64,000 nucleotides of DNA, taken from the NCBI RefSeq assembly GCF_022014495.1, contig NZ_JAKLSQ010000013.1, positions 62,001-126,000 of the forward strand, read 5' to 3'. The DNA is from Sandaracinobacteroides sayramensis (lineage in GTDB: Bacteria > Pseudomonadota > Alphaproteobacteria > Sphingomonadales > Sphingomonadaceae). Under the pieces are notes generated by a model that saw nothing but the letters and a program-made list of their open reading frames with translations, made no database searches and was not told the origin of the DNA. Numbering within the stretch: position 1 is the first letter of the stretch; each line of letters opens with the position of its first letter. Made by a program: the position numbers and the translations under genes. Of the stretch, positions 27,170 through 35,882 are shown piece by piece.

Positions 27170-29494
27170 ATGGCATCCCCTCCCGTTCCAAACCACCCCT
27201 GGCTTCAGGGCCTGAACCCGCCGCAACTGGAGGCGGCGACCGCGCTCGACGGCCCGATCCTGGTGCTGGCCGGAGCCGGCACCGGCAAGACCAGGGCGCT
27301 GACCGCCCGCCTCGCGCAGATTCTCGCCGAGCGCCGGGCCTGGCCTTCGGAAATCCTCGCCGTCACCTTCACCAACAAGGCGGCGGCGGAAATGCGCCAG
27401 CGGCTGACGGCGCTGGTAGGCCCGGCCGCCGAGGGCATGCCCTTCGTCGGCACTTTCCATTCGATCGCCGCGCGGATGCTCCGCCGCCACGCGGAACTGG
27501 TGGGCCTGCGCTCCAACTTCACCATCCTCGACACCGACGATGTGCTGCGCCTGCTGAAGCGGATCATCGTCGAGGCGGGGATAGACGAGAAGCGCTGGCC
27601 GGCCCGGCAATTGTCCGGCCTCATCGACCGCTGGAAGAACCGCGCCGAAACCCCTGATAAAGTGCCGCAAGGCGAAGCCTTCGCCTTCGCGGACGGGCGC
27701 GGGAGCGAGCTTTACGCCGCCTATCAGGCGCAGTTGCTGACGTTGAACGCCGCCGATTTCGGCGACCTGCTGCTGCACATCATCAACATATTCGAAGCCC
27801 ATGCCGATGTGCTGGCCGACTGGCAGCGCCGCTTCAAATATGTGCTGGTGGACGAGTATCAGGACACCAACGCCGCGCAATATCGCTGGCTGACGCTGCT
27901 GGCCGCGAAATCGAAGGGCGGGCAAGGCAATATCTGCTGCGTGGGCGACGACGACCAGTCCATCTACAGCTGGCGCGGCGCGGAAGTTGCCAATATCCTG
28001 CGCTTCGAAAAGGATTTTCCCGGCGCGAAGACTATCCGTCTGGAACAGAATTACCGTTCCACCCCGCACATCCTCGCCGCCGCCGCGCATGTGATCGCCC
28101 ACAATCAGGGCCGGCTGGGCAAGACGCTGTGGACCAGCCTCGATTCCGGCGAAAAGGTGCAGGTCACCTCCATCTGGGACGGGCCGGAGGAAGCGCGGCT
28201 GGTGGGCGAGAAGATCGAGCGGCTGCTGCGCGAAGGCGTGCAGCCCTCCGACATCGCCATATTGGTGCGCGCCAGCTTCCAGACGCGGGAGTTCGAGGAC
28301 CGCTTCATCTCCATCGGCCTGCCCTACCGGATCGTCGGCGGTTTCCGCTTCTACGAGCGCGCCGAAATCCGCGATGCGCTGGCCTATCTGCGGCTGGTGG
28401 CGCAGCCGGACGACGGCCTCGCCTTCGAGCGGATCGTCAACGTGCCCAAGCGCGGGCTGGGGGACAAGGCGCAGTCCACCATCCAGGCGCACGCGCGCTC
28501 GACCGGGCTTTCGCTGCCGGCCGCCGCACAAGCCATCGTCGAGACCGAGGAACTGTCCCCCGCCGCCCGCCGCTCGCTGGCGGAACTGCTGGCGGGCCTC
28601 AGGCGCTGGCGCGGGCAGATCGACCAGCTCGATCAGGGCGCGCTGGCGCAGGCGGTGCTGGAGGAATCCGGCTATGTCGCCATGCTGGAGGCCGACCGCA
28701 GCGCCGAGGCCGCCGGGCGGCTGGACAATCTCGCCGAACTGGTGCGCGCCATGGAGGGCTTCCCTGATCTTCAGGCCTTCCTCGAACATGTCTCGCTGGT
28801 GATGGAGAATGACCGCACCGACGCCGAGGCCAAGGTGACGATGATGACGCTGCACGCGGCGAAGGGTCTGGAGTTCGACCATGTGTTCCTCCCCGGCTGG
28901 GAGGAAGGGCTGTTCCCCAGCCAGCGCTCGCTCGACGAAGGCGGCGCGGCGGCGCTGGAGGAGGAGCGGCGGCTGGCCTATGTCGGCATCACCCGCGCCC
29001 GGCGGCGCGCGACCATCCTGCACGCGCAGAATCGTCGGGTCTATGGCCAGTGGACCAGCGCCATCCCCAGCCGCTTCCTCGCCGAGCTTCCGCCCGAGCA
29101 TGTGGAAATGCATTCCACGCTGACCGGCGGCGCCAGCCTGTGGCGCGCCGCCACCCAGAACGACGACCCCTTCGCGCATCTGGAGCGCGGCAAGGGGCGC
29201 GGCCCCGGCTGGGAGCGCGCCAGCGCCCGCAGCGGCGAGTGGGCGAACGCCACTTCCGGCGGCCTCAACCGCCAGACCGCCGCCCGCCCGGCGCGCACCG
29301 TCACGCTGGACGCCCGGCCGCTGTCCTCCACCGTCGGCGGCGTGGCCCGCACCGACCTGCGCGTGGGGGACCGGGTGTTCCACGCCAAGTTCGGCATGGG
29401 CACGGTGAAGGGGCAGGACGGCAACAAGCTGGAGATCGAGTTCGACCAGGCCGGCACGAAGATGGTGCTGGACAGTTTCGTTTCCCCGGGCTGA
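27170..29494 (+). CDS. uvrD: ATP-dependent DNA helicase, UvrD/PcrA family
   Basis: A 774-residue superfamily 1A 3'-5' helicase used in nucleotide excision and mismatch repair. Motifs in order are LNPPQLEAATAL (Q motif), AGAGTGKTRALTARL (Walker A), TFTNKAAAEM (Ia), LVDEYQDTNAAQY (II), GDDDQSIYSWRGAE (III), EQNYRS (IV), MTLHAAKGLEF (V) and YVGITRARRRA (VI). The last 45 residues (DLRVGDRVFHAKFGMGTVKG) form the PcrA/UvrD Tudor-like domain that contacts RNA polymerase. Full length for the family. It starts 21 bases after rsmD. Confidence 0.96.
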   Translation: MASPPVPNHPWLQGLNPPQLEAATALDGPILVLAGAGTGKTRALTARLAQILAERRAWPSEILAVTFTNKAAAEMRQRLTALVGPAAEGMPFVGTFHSIAARMLRRHAELVGLRSNFTILDTDDVLRLLKRIIVEAGIDEKRWPARQLSGLIDRWKNRAETPDKVPQGEAFAFADGRGSELYAAYQAQLLTLNAADFGDLLLHIINIFEAHADVLADWQRRFKYVLVDEYQDTNAAQYRWLTLLAAKSKGGQGNICCVGDDDQSIYSWRGAEVANILRFEKDFPGAKTIRLEQNYRSTPHILAAAAHVIAHNQGRLGKTLWTSLDSGEKVQVTSIWDGPEEARLVGEKIERLLREGVQPSDIAILVRASFQTREFEDRFISIGLPYRIVGGFRFYERAEIRDALAYLRLVAQPDDGLAFERIVNVPKRGLGDKAQSTIQAHARSTGLSLPAAAQAIVETEELSPAARRSLAELLAGLRRWRGQIDQLDQGALAQAVLEESGYVAMLEADRSAEAAGRLDNLAELVRAMEGFPDLQAFLEHVSLVMENDRTDAEAKVTMMTLHAAKGLEFDHVFLPGWEEGLFPSQRSLDEGGAAALEEERRLAYVGITRARRRATILHAQNRRVYGQWTSAIPSRFLAELPPEHVEMHSTLTGGASLWRAATQNDDPFAHLERGKGRGPGWERASARSGEWANATSGGLNRQTAARPARTVTLDARPLSSTVGGVARTDLRVGDRVFHAKFGMGTVKGQDGNKLEIEFDQAGTKMVLDSFVSPG

Positions 29495-29503
29495 AATGGG
29501 CGG

Positions 29504-30148
29504 GTGAGCAAGGGCTTCACAGGCTTTCTCGGAAGGCGGGTGGCGCCCCCGCGCTTCCTCGCCTTTCTGCTGGCGCTGCTGCTGGGCGTCGGCGCGCTCC
29601 GGGCCGGCGGACAGGACTGGGCGCTCAGCTTCGTGCTGGGATTCGATCTGGCGGCGCTGCTGTTCCTGCTGCTGGCCGCCCCGCTGCTGGGCGTCCGCGA
29701 CATCGGCCAGCTCCGCCGCCACGCCGAGGACAATGACGCCAACCGGCCCGTGCTGCTGATGGTGACGGCGGTCGCCATGCTGGCGATCCTGCTGGCGCTG
29801 GTGCAGCTGCTGCCGAGCGCCGCTTCCGCCACCGACAAGCTGTTGATCATCGCCACGCTGGCGCTGGCATGGCTGTTCTCCAACAGCATCTATGCCCTTC
29901 ATTACGCTCATCTTTATTACCGGAAGGACCGGGACGGCGAAGGCGGGCTGGGCTTCGCCGGCGAGCGGCCGCCGGACTATGGCGACTTCGTCTATTTCGC
30001 CTTCACGCTGGGCATGACCTTCCAGACCAGCGACACCTCGGTCAAGACCGCCGAGTTCCGCCGCGCCGTGACATTGCATTCGCTGGCGGCCTTCGTCTTC
30101 AACCTGGGGGTGGTGGCCTTCACCATAAACGTCCTCGGCTCGCGCTGA
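29504..30148 (+). CDS. DUF1345 integral membrane protein
   Basis: A 214-residue protein with about five membrane helices (FLAFLLALLLGVGALRA, FVLGFDLAALLFLLLAAPLL, LMVTAVAMLAILLALVQLL, LIIATLALAWLFSNSIYALH, LAAFVFNLGVVAFTINVL). The segment ALHYAHLYYRKDRDGEGGLGF and YGDFVYFAFTLGMTFQTSDT are the DUF1345 signature; the latter resembles a channel filter region. Function is not established. The start is GTG 29504, ten bases after the helicase stop. It is the last gene before the parS-like site. Confidence 0.85.
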   Translation: MSKGFTGFLGRRVAPPRFLAFLLALLLGVGALRAGGQDWALSFVLGFDLAALLFLLLAAPLLGVRDIGQLRRHAEDNDANRPVLLMVTAVAMLAILLALVQLLPSAASATDKLLIIATLALAWLFSNSIYALHYAHLYYRKDRDGEGGLGFAGERPPDYGDFVYFAFTLGMTFQTSDTSVKTAEFRRAVTLHSLAAFVFNLGVVAFTINVLGSR

Positions 30149-30166
30149 GAGGATAACCATATCGGT

Positions 30167-30182
30167 TGTTCCACGTGGAACA
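30167..30182. other. parS-like ParB binding site
   Basis: TGTTCCACGTGGAACA is a perfect 16-base palindrome matching the bacterial parS consensus (TGTTTCACGTGAAACA type) at all core positions, with the symmetric C/G variant at position 5. ParB-CTP clamps load at such sites and spread, organising the origin region. It is the only copy noticed. No parA, parB, gidA, gidB or dnaA is in the window. Confidence 0.8.
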
Positions 30183-30239
30183 TTCTCCTACACTCCGGTT
30201 CGAGGCCCTTGGATCGGGAGCGCATATTCCTTTCCCCTT

Positions 30240-30331
30240 CGTCACCCCGGGCTTGACCCGGGGTCCAGCTTTTTATGCCGGCACCGCGTGCGAGGAAGAA
30301 AGCTGGCCCCGGGTAAAGTGCGAAGTGATGG
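30240..30331. repeat. dispersed palindromic repeat, copy 4 (right arm decayed)
   Basis: The left arm is intact (CGTCACCCCGGGCTTGACCC). The right arm has diverged (GGCCCCGGGTAAAGTGCGAAGTGATG against GGACCCCGGGTCAAGCCCGGGGTGACG in copy 3). The spacer matches other copies in its CCAGCTTTTT and AAAGCTGG ends. It starts 58 bases after the parS-like site. Confidence 0.8.
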
Positions 30332-30557
30332 CAAATAAATCAATGGGTTGCACAGGTTCCCAGCCCAGGCCGCGATCCTGCGGGGAAATCCCCGCCCGGC
30401 GGCTGGCGCCGGCGGCCGCTTTGCTGTAAGGCGCTCCGCGCGCAGGCCCTTGTTGCAGTCCATCTGCCGGAGAGCCTGCCCGTTTTTCCGTTCCCAACAG
30501 GATTGGCCGCCGGAACCCCGTTCCGGCCACCGCCGCAGCCGTATCGAGCCCGTTCCA

Positions 30558-32297
30558 ATGCCCTTTTCCGCCCTTCCCGCCCCCATCGCCCAGGCGCTCG
30601 CCGCGCGCGGCTATGCCGCGCCGACCCCGGTGCAGGCCGCCGTGATCGACGCCGACGCCGAGCGCGACCTGCTGGTGTCCGCCCAGACGGGTTCGGGCAA
30701 GACCGTCGCCTTCGGGCTGGCCATCGCCCGCCAGTTGCTGGCCGGCGACAACGCCATGCCCCCGGCCGGCGCGCCGCTGGCGCTGGTGATCGCGCCGACG
30801 CGCGAACTCGCCCTGCAGGTCAGCAAGGAACTGACCTGGCTGTTCGGCGAGGTGCGCGCCCGAATCGCCACCTGCGTCGGCGGCATGGACGCGGTGCGCG
30901 AGCGCCGCACGCTGCAGCATGGCGCGCATATCGTGGTGGGAACCCCCGGCCGGCTGCGCGACCATCTGGAACGCGGCGCGCTGGACCTGTCGGCGCTGAT
31001 GTTCGCCGTGCTCGACGAGGCCGACGAGATGCTGGACATGGGCTTCCGCGAGGATCTGGAAGAGATATTGGACGCCACCCCGCCCGAGCGGCGGACGCTG
31101 CTGTTCTCCGCCACCATGCCGCGCCCGATCGTGGCGCTGGCCAGGCGCTACCAGAAGGACGCGCTGGCGATCTCCACCATCGACGAGCGCGAGGGCCATG
31201 GAGACATCAGCTATCAGGCCGTCGCGGTGGCGCCGGCCGACATCCAGAATGCGGTGGTGAACCTGCTGCGCTTCCACGAGGCGGAGACGGCGATGCTGTT
31301 CTGCGCCACGCGCGAGAATGTGCGCCGGCTGCACACCGCGCTGGTGGAGCGCGGCTTCGCCGCCGTGGCGCTTTCGGGCGAGCACAGCCAGAACGAACGC
31401 AACCAGGCGCTGCAGGCGCTGCGCGACGGCCGGGCGCGGGTGTGCGTTGCGACCGACGTGGCGGCGCGCGGGATCGACGTGGCGACGCTGAGCCTTGTGA
31501 TCCATGCCGAGCTGCCGCGCGACCCGGACGTGCTGAAGCACCGCTCCGGCCGGACGGGGCGCGCCGGGCGCAAGGGCACGGCCGTGCTGGTGGTGCCCTA
31601 TCCGCACCGCCGGCGGGTGGAGAGCATGCTGCGCGGCGCCCGGATCGACGCCGACTGGGTGGAAGCGCCGACGCCGCAGGAAATCCATGCGAAGGACCGG
31701 GAACGGCTGCTGGCGGCGCTGATGGAGCCGGTGGAAACCAGCGACGAGGAACGCGACATGGCCGCCCTGCTGCTGGAGCAGCGCGGCGCCGAGGATATCG
31801 CGGCGGCGCTGGTGCGGGCGCACCGCGCCAAGCTGCCGGCGCCGGAGGAACTGGTCGACCTGTCGGCGGAAGGCGCGATGAAGGCGCATCACCGCGCCGG
31901 GTTCGAGGATGTGGTGTGGTTCCGCATGGACATCGGCCGCCGGCAGCGCGCCGACGTGCGCTGGATCCTGCCGCTGATCTGCCGGCGCGGGCACATCACC
32001 CGCAACGAGATCGGCGCCATCCGCATTTCCGCCGGCGAAACGCATTTCCAGGTGCCGCGCGCCATCGAGGCGAAGTTCCGCGCCGCCTTGCAGCGCACCG
32101 CGCGTGAAGGCGCGGAGGACGAGACCGGCATCCGCATCGAGCGCGCGCCGGAGCAGGGACCGCAGGCGGAACAGCGGCCGAAGCCGCACAAGCTGCACGC
32201 CGCCAGGCCCTGGCGCCCCGAAGGCCCGAAGACCGCCGGGCCGAAACCGGCCGGCCCCAAACCGGGCGGCAAGCCGAAGAAGCCGCGCGGAAAATGA
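30558..32297 (+). CDS. DEAD-box ATP-dependent RNA helicase
   Basis: A 579-residue superfamily 2 helicase. Motifs are AQTGSGKTVAFGLA (I), PTRELALQ (Ia), GTPGRLRDHL (Ib), VLDEADEMLDMGF (II), LLFSATM (III), TDVAARGIDVATL (V) and HRSGRTGRAGRKG (VI). A C-terminal DbpA-like RNA-binding domain (VWFRMDIGRRQRADVRWILP, ITRNEIGAIRISAGETHFQV) is followed by a basic Pro/Lys/Gly tail. The domain set suggests a role in ribosome assembly or cold-stress RNA remodelling. The start is ATG 30558 (MPFSALPAPI). The frame opens upstream to 30348, but that part does not look coding. It overlaps the next gene by four bases. Confidence 0.93.
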   Translation: MPFSALPAPIAQALAARGYAAPTPVQAAVIDADAERDLLVSAQTGSGKTVAFGLAIARQLLAGDNAMPPAGAPLALVIAPTRELALQVSKELTWLFGEVRARIATCVGGMDAVRERRTLQHGAHIVVGTPGRLRDHLERGALDLSALMFAVLDEADEMLDMGFREDLEEILDATPPERRTLLFSATMPRPIVALARRYQKDALAISTIDEREGHGDISYQAVAVAPADIQNAVVNLLRFHEAETAMLFCATRENVRRLHTALVERGFAAVALSGEHSQNERNQALQALRDGRARVCVATDVAARGIDVATLSLVIHAELPRDPDVLKHRSGRTGRAGRKGTAVLVVPYPHRRRVESMLRGARIDADWVEAPTPQEIHAKDRERLLAALMEPVETSDEERDMAALLLEQRGAEDIAAALVRAHRAKLPAPEELVDLSAEGAMKAHHRAGFEDVVWFRMDIGRRQRADVRWILPLICRRGHITRNEIGAIRISAGETHFQVPRAIEAKFRAALQRTAREGAEDETGIRIERAPEQGPQAEQRPKPHKLHAARPWRPEGPKTAGPKPAGPKPGGKPKKPRGK

Positions 32298-33463
32298 CCT
32301 TCGACGCCATCATTCTGGGGGCGGGCGCCGCCGGATTGATGTGCGCGAGTGTCGCCGGCCAGCGCGGGCGCCGCGTGCTGCTGCTGGACCATAATGCGGC
32401 GCCCGGCGCCAAGATCCTGATCTCCGGCGGCGGGCGCTGCAACTTCACCAACCTCAGGGCGACGGCGGAATGCTATCTTTCCGCCAACCCGCATTTCGCC
32501 CGCTCGGCGCTCAGCCGCTACAGCCCCCGCGACTTTCTCGATCTTGTCGAGCGTTACGGGATCGCCTGGCACGAAAAGACGCTGGGGCAATTGTTCTGCG
32601 ACGGCTCGGCGCGGCAGATACTGGCGATGCTGCTGGAGGAATGCGCCATCGGCCGGGTGGAAACCGCCTTCGGCACCCCGGTTTCGGACGTGGCGCATGC
32701 GGACGGGCGCTTTCGCCTGACCTTCGGCGGCCGGGTAGCGGAAGCGCCTGCCCTGGTGCTGGCGACCGGCGGGCCTTCCATTCCGAAGATGGGCGCCAGC
32801 GGCCTGGCCTATGATCTGGCGCGGCAATTCGGGCTGAAGGTGGTGCAGCCGCGCCCTGCCCTCGTGCCGCTGACGCTCAGCGGCGAGGAGGCGCTGTTCC
32901 GCGATCTGTCCGGCGTCTCCGCCCCGGTCGTCGCGCGGGCGGGCGGGGTGGCGTTCCGCGAGGCGGCGCTGTTCACGCACCGCGGGCTTTCCGGCCCGGC
33001 GATCCTGCAGATTTCCTCTTACTGGACGCATGGCGAGGAGATCGGCATCGACTTCCTGCCGGATGCGCCGCTCGGCTGGCTGGCGGCGGCGAAGCGGGCG
33101 CAGCCCAGGGCGTCGCTGAAGCGGATTCTGGGGGAGCATCTGCCGGAACGCCTTTGCGCCGCCTTGCTGGAGCGGCTGGGCGTCGGCGGCGATCTCGGCA
33201 ACCTGCCGGACCGGCTGCTGGCGGAAACGCAGGCGCGGCTGGCCGACTGGCGCTTCCGCCCGAACGGCAGCGAGGGCTTCGCGAAAGCCGAAGTGACGGC
33301 CGGCGGCATCGCCACCGACGGGCTTTCGCAAAAGACGATGCAGGCCAGCCGCCTGCCCGGGCTCTACGCCATCGGCGAGGCGGTGGATGTGACCGGCTGG
33401 CTCGGCGGCTATAATTTCCAATGGGCCTGGGCCAGCGCCCAGGCCGCCGGCCAGGCGATCTGA
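32294..33463 (+). CDS. FAD-dependent oxidoreductase, HI0933/BaiN-like family
   Basis: A 389-residue flavoprotein. The dinucleotide-binding motif is ILGAGAAGLMCASVAGQRGR, followed by the family signature GAKILISGGGRCNFTN. The C-terminus has VTAGGIATDGLSQKTMQ, GLYAIGEAVDVTGWLGGYNFQWAWASG-type residues binding FAD. Some family members (BaiN) are reported to reduce bile-acid intermediates, but in proteobacteria the function of YhiN-like proteins is unknown. ATGA overlap with the helicase indicates translational coupling. Confidence 0.92.
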   Translation: MTFDAIILGAGAAGLMCASVAGQRGRRVLLLDHNAAPGAKILISGGGRCNFTNLRATAECYLSANPHFARSALSRYSPRDFLDLVERYGIAWHEKTLGQLFCDGSARQILAMLLEECAIGRVETAFGTPVSDVAHADGRFRLTFGGRVAEAPALVLATGGPSIPKMGASGLAYDLARQFGLKVVQPRPALVPLTLSGEEALFRDLSGVSAPVVARAGGVAFREAALFTHRGLSGPAILQISSYWTHGEEIGIDFLPDAPLGWLAAAKRAQPRASLKRILGEHLPERLCAALLERLGVGGDLGNLPDRLLAETQARLADWRFRPNGSEGFAKAEVTAGGIATDGLSQKTMQASRLPGLYAIGEAVDVTGWLGGYNFQWAWASAQAAGQAI

Positions 33464-33494
33464 TGTTTTGAGACGGCCCGCCCGAGACAGGATG

Positions 33495-33520
33495 CCGTGG
33501 CCCTGACGACCGGGCCACGG
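33495..33520. terminator. GC-rich hairpin between convergent genes
   Basis: A perfect nine-base-pair stem, CCGTGGCCC / GGGCCACGG, with an eight-base loop lies 31 bases after the flavoprotein stop and 17 bases before the end of the convergent PEPxxWA-CTERM gene. It has no T tract on either side, so termination activity is a guess from position. Confidence 0.4.
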
Positions 33521-33537
33521 CGCCCCGGGGCAGGCCG

Positions 33538-34158
33538 CTAGCTGGCGCAGGCCTGCACGCGGCGGCGGCGGACGGCGGCGCCCACCAGGCCGAAGCCGCC
33601 GATCATCATCGCCCAGCTCGCCGGCTCGGGAATTCCCGGCGCCGTCAGGCTGCCCTCGAAGGTGAAGTTGCCGAAGCTGGCCGGCTGGCCTTCATAGCCC
33701 CCGAAAGCGACCGTGCCGATCGCGGTGATCCAGCCGCTGGCATCGGCAAAGCGGCCCGAGCCTCCGGTGATCGTCAGATAATTGACCACATCGAACAGGC
33801 CCGGCGTTTCGGTCACGGTAAGGACGCTGTAGTCCGTGCCGAAGATGCTGCCGCCGCTGGCGAACGTCCATTCGAAGACGCCGTCGAAGGTCGTGCCCGG
33901 CGGGGGGGCGGCGATGCAATGGGTGGCGGTATAGGTATATTGCCCGAGGTTCGACGTGCCGCCGGCCGTGTAGAGATCGGGGCCGAAATTCAGCTCCAGG
34001 CCGCCGCCGCAGGCGGCGCTATTGACGCCGGGCGGCGTGATGTTGTGGCGGGTTCCCGACAGGCCGATGGTGCCCGCGAAGGCGGGAGCCGCCATCAGCA
34101 AGCTCCCCAAAAGCGCCGTCGCCCCCAACGGCCCGAATCCGGTTTTGCGTTTCATCAT
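33538..34158 (-). CDS. PEPxxWA-CTERM sorting domain exported protein
   Basis: A 206-residue secreted protein. The signal peptide is MMKRKTGFGPLGATALLGSL through APAFA. A beta-rich middle follows (LYTAGGTSNLGQYTYTATHC, FEWTFASGGSIFGTDYSVLT, YLTITGGSGRFADASGW). The C-terminus is the sorting tag PEPASWAMMIGGFGLVGAAV plus Arg cluster, recognised by an exosortase-type system in sphingomonads. The start is ATG 34158, with AGGAGGT six bases upstream, one of the strongest ribosome binding sites here. The middle has weak sequence identity clues, so the mature function is unknown. It is divergent from the membrane regulator at 34308. Confidence 0.9.
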   Translation of the reverse strand: MMKRKTGFGPLGATALLGSLLMAAPAFAGTIGLSGTRHNITPPGVNSAACGGGLELNFGPDLYTAGGTSNLGQYTYTATHCIAAPPPGTTFDGVFEWTFASGGSIFGTDYSVLTVTETPGLFDVVNYLTITGGSGRFADASGWITAIGTVAFGGYEGQPASFGNFTFEGSLTAPGIPEPASWAMMIGGFGLVGAAVRRRRVQACAS

Positions 34159-34307
34159 CAGCTTACCTCCTGTTGGCACATGCCCCGGCATGGGCCGGAT
34201 GCGCGTCGAGACTGGTTTGCCGGAGGGGCGAATGCCATGATGGGCATCTGACGGATTTCTGATATTCTCCTGACCGACGGGTGGAAAACGGGAGGCCGAG
34301 GGGAAAC

Positions 34308-35873
34308 ATGCAGGGAATGCCGCCCTCCGCGCGCAGGCGCATCGAGCCGGCCAGACGCGCGCGTCTCGCTTTGGGCGACCTGCATCTGCTGCCGCCCGAG
34401 CGGAGCGTCGCCGGGCCGGCGGGAACGGTGCAGGTGGAGCCGCGGGTGATGCAGCTGCTGCTGGCGCTGGCCGACGCGAAAGGCGAGGTGGCGCCGCGCG
34501 AGGCCTTGCTGGAGCAATGCTGGGACGGAGTCGTGGTGGGGGACGATTCCCTGAACCGGGCGATTGCCGGCGCGCGCCGCGCGCTGAAGGACGCCGGCAC
34601 GGCCTGCGTGGCGATCGAGACGATCCCGAAGCTGGGTTACCGATTGCTGGCCGAGGACCTGCCGCCGGTTGCAGAGCCCGCCCTTGAGAGCGGCAAAGGC
34701 CCGGTCGCGCGCCGGGCCCTGCTGGCGGGCGGCGTGGCCCTGGGGCTGGCGGGGGTTGCGGGCGCGCGGTTCCTGTGGCGCCGGCCGGCGGCCGGCGATC
34801 CACGCGTGGAGGCGCTGATCGCCGAAAGCGACCGGGCGCTGCGGCTGGCCATACCGGAAGCGAGCCAGCAGGGAGTCGGGCATCTGCGCGAAGCGGTGGC
34901 GCTGGATCCCGGCCACGCCCCGGCCTGGGGAAAGCTGGCCATGGCGCTTCAGCAGGCGGCGCAATTCTCGCCGCCCGGCCCCATGCTGAAGCTGAAGGAA
35001 GAAGCGCGGCAGGCGGCGGAGCAGGCGCTGAGGCTGGAACCGGGCCTGCTGGATGCGCGCGCGGCGCTGGCGGCGCTGCTGCCATTGTTCGGCCATTGGG
35101 GCGAAGCGGTGGCGGCGCTGGAAGAACTGGCGGCCGAAGCCCCCGGGCATCTGCCGACCAAGGATGCGCTGGCCTTCGCCCGGGCGAGTTCCGGGCTGAT
35201 CGGCCTGCATTACCCCTTGCGGCGGGAGACGGTGGCGTCCGACCCGATGCACGCCGGCTATAATTTCCGTTCCATCTATGGGCACTGGATGGTCGGCAAT
35301 GTGGCCGAGGCCGACCGGGCCGGCGCGCGCGGGCTGGATCTGTGGCCCCGGCATTTCGCGACCTGGCTGGCGCGCTACACCGTGTTCGCCCACACCGGCC
35401 GGGCGGACCGCGCCCTGGCCATGGTGCTGGACGAAGGCACACGGCCTCGGATGTCGCCGGCCTTCCTGCATCTCAGCGAAGGGCTGGCGCGGGCGCTGGC
35501 GGACGGCGATTCCGCCTCGCGCGCGGCGGCGGCCGAGGCGCAGCTGCAAAGCGTGCGGCAGGAAGGCCCTATCGCCGCCGTGCAGGCGGCGATAGGGCTG
35601 GCGGCGCTGGGGGAAATCGACGGCGCCTATGACGTCGCCGAAGCCTATCTGCTGGAACGCGGCAGGCTGATGGTCGCGACGAGCTGGCGGCCCGGTCAGA
35701 CCCGGCACAACGACGCCCAGCGGCGCCACACCAATTTCCTCTTCCTGCCGATGATGGGGGACTTTCGCGCCGACCCGCGCTTCGCCGGACTGGTGCGCGA
35801 CATGGGGCTGGCGCGCTTCTGGCGGGAAAGCGGCCACCGGCCGGACTATCTGGGCGGCGCCCCCCTTCCCTGA
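34308..35873 (+). CDS. membrane-anchored winged-helix regulator with TPR domain (CadC/ToxR-like)
   Basis: A 521-residue one-component regulator. Residues about 15-115 are an OmpR/PhoB-type winged helix (EPRVMQLLLALADAKGEVAPREALLEQCW, then DDSLNRAIAGARRALKD and IETIPKLGYRLL). A single membrane helix follows (RRALLAGGVALGLAGVAGARFLW, about 128-150). The rest, predicted periplasmic, is a TPR-like array of Ala-rich helices (AVALDPGHAPAWGKLAMALQ, ALRLEPGLLDARAALAALL). The start is ATG 34308 with AGGGGA close upstream; GTG 34281 is possible. It is divergent, across 149 bases, from a PEPxxWA-CTERM gene that it may control. Confidence 0.85.
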   Translation: MQGMPPSARRRIEPARRARLALGDLHLLPPERSVAGPAGTVQVEPRVMQLLLALADAKGEVAPREALLEQCWDGVVVGDDSLNRAIAGARRALKDAGTACVAIETIPKLGYRLLAEDLPPVAEPALESGKGPVARRALLAGGVALGLAGVAGARFLWRRPAAGDPRVEALIAESDRALRLAIPEASQQGVGHLREAVALDPGHAPAWGKLAMALQQAAQFSPPGPMLKLKEEARQAAEQALRLEPGLLDARAALAALLPLFGHWGEAVAALEELAAEAPGHLPTKDALAFARASSGLIGLHYPLRRETVASDPMHAGYNFRSIYGHWMVGNVAEADRAGARGLDLWPRHFATWLARYTVFAHTGRADRALAMVLDEGTRPRMSPAFLHLSEGLARALADGDSASRAAAAEAQLQSVRQEGPIAAVQAAIGLAALGEIDGAYDVAEAYLLERGRLMVATSWRPGQTRHNDAQRRHTNFLFLPMMGDFRADPRFAGLVRDMGLARFWRESGHRPDYLGGAPLP

Positions 35874-35882
35874 GCTATCGCC

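Larger units (their letters stand above)
30149..30557. other. 409-base gene-free stretch
   Basis: This gap holds the parS-like palindrome (30167-30182) and repeat copy 4 (30240-30331). The remaining 225 bases before the DEAD-box helicase ATG show no convincing promoter pair, RNA structure or gene. A frame reading MFHVEH across the palindrome is open but is the usual by-product of that motif and lacks coding features. Confidence 0.6.

Noticed and set aside
25559-30160. A 1533-codon open frame on the minus strand across five plus-strand genes
   Set aside because: It is antisense to Lrp, pseudouridine synthase, RsmD, UvrD and DUF1345 genes that all have clear motifs. High GC removes stops from the opposite strand. 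Composition (Gly, Arg, Gln, His) is non-protein-like.
30166-30429. Plus-strand frame beginning MFHVEH, as in RsmG proteins
   Set aside because: The MFHVEH reading comes from the parS-like palindrome itself; the rest matches no methyltransferase and crosses the repeat.
34159-35442. Extension of the first PEPxxWA-CTERM frame on the minus strand
   Set aside because: It is antisense to the winged-helix/TPR regulator, whereas ATG 34158 has an excellent ribosome binding site and signal peptide.
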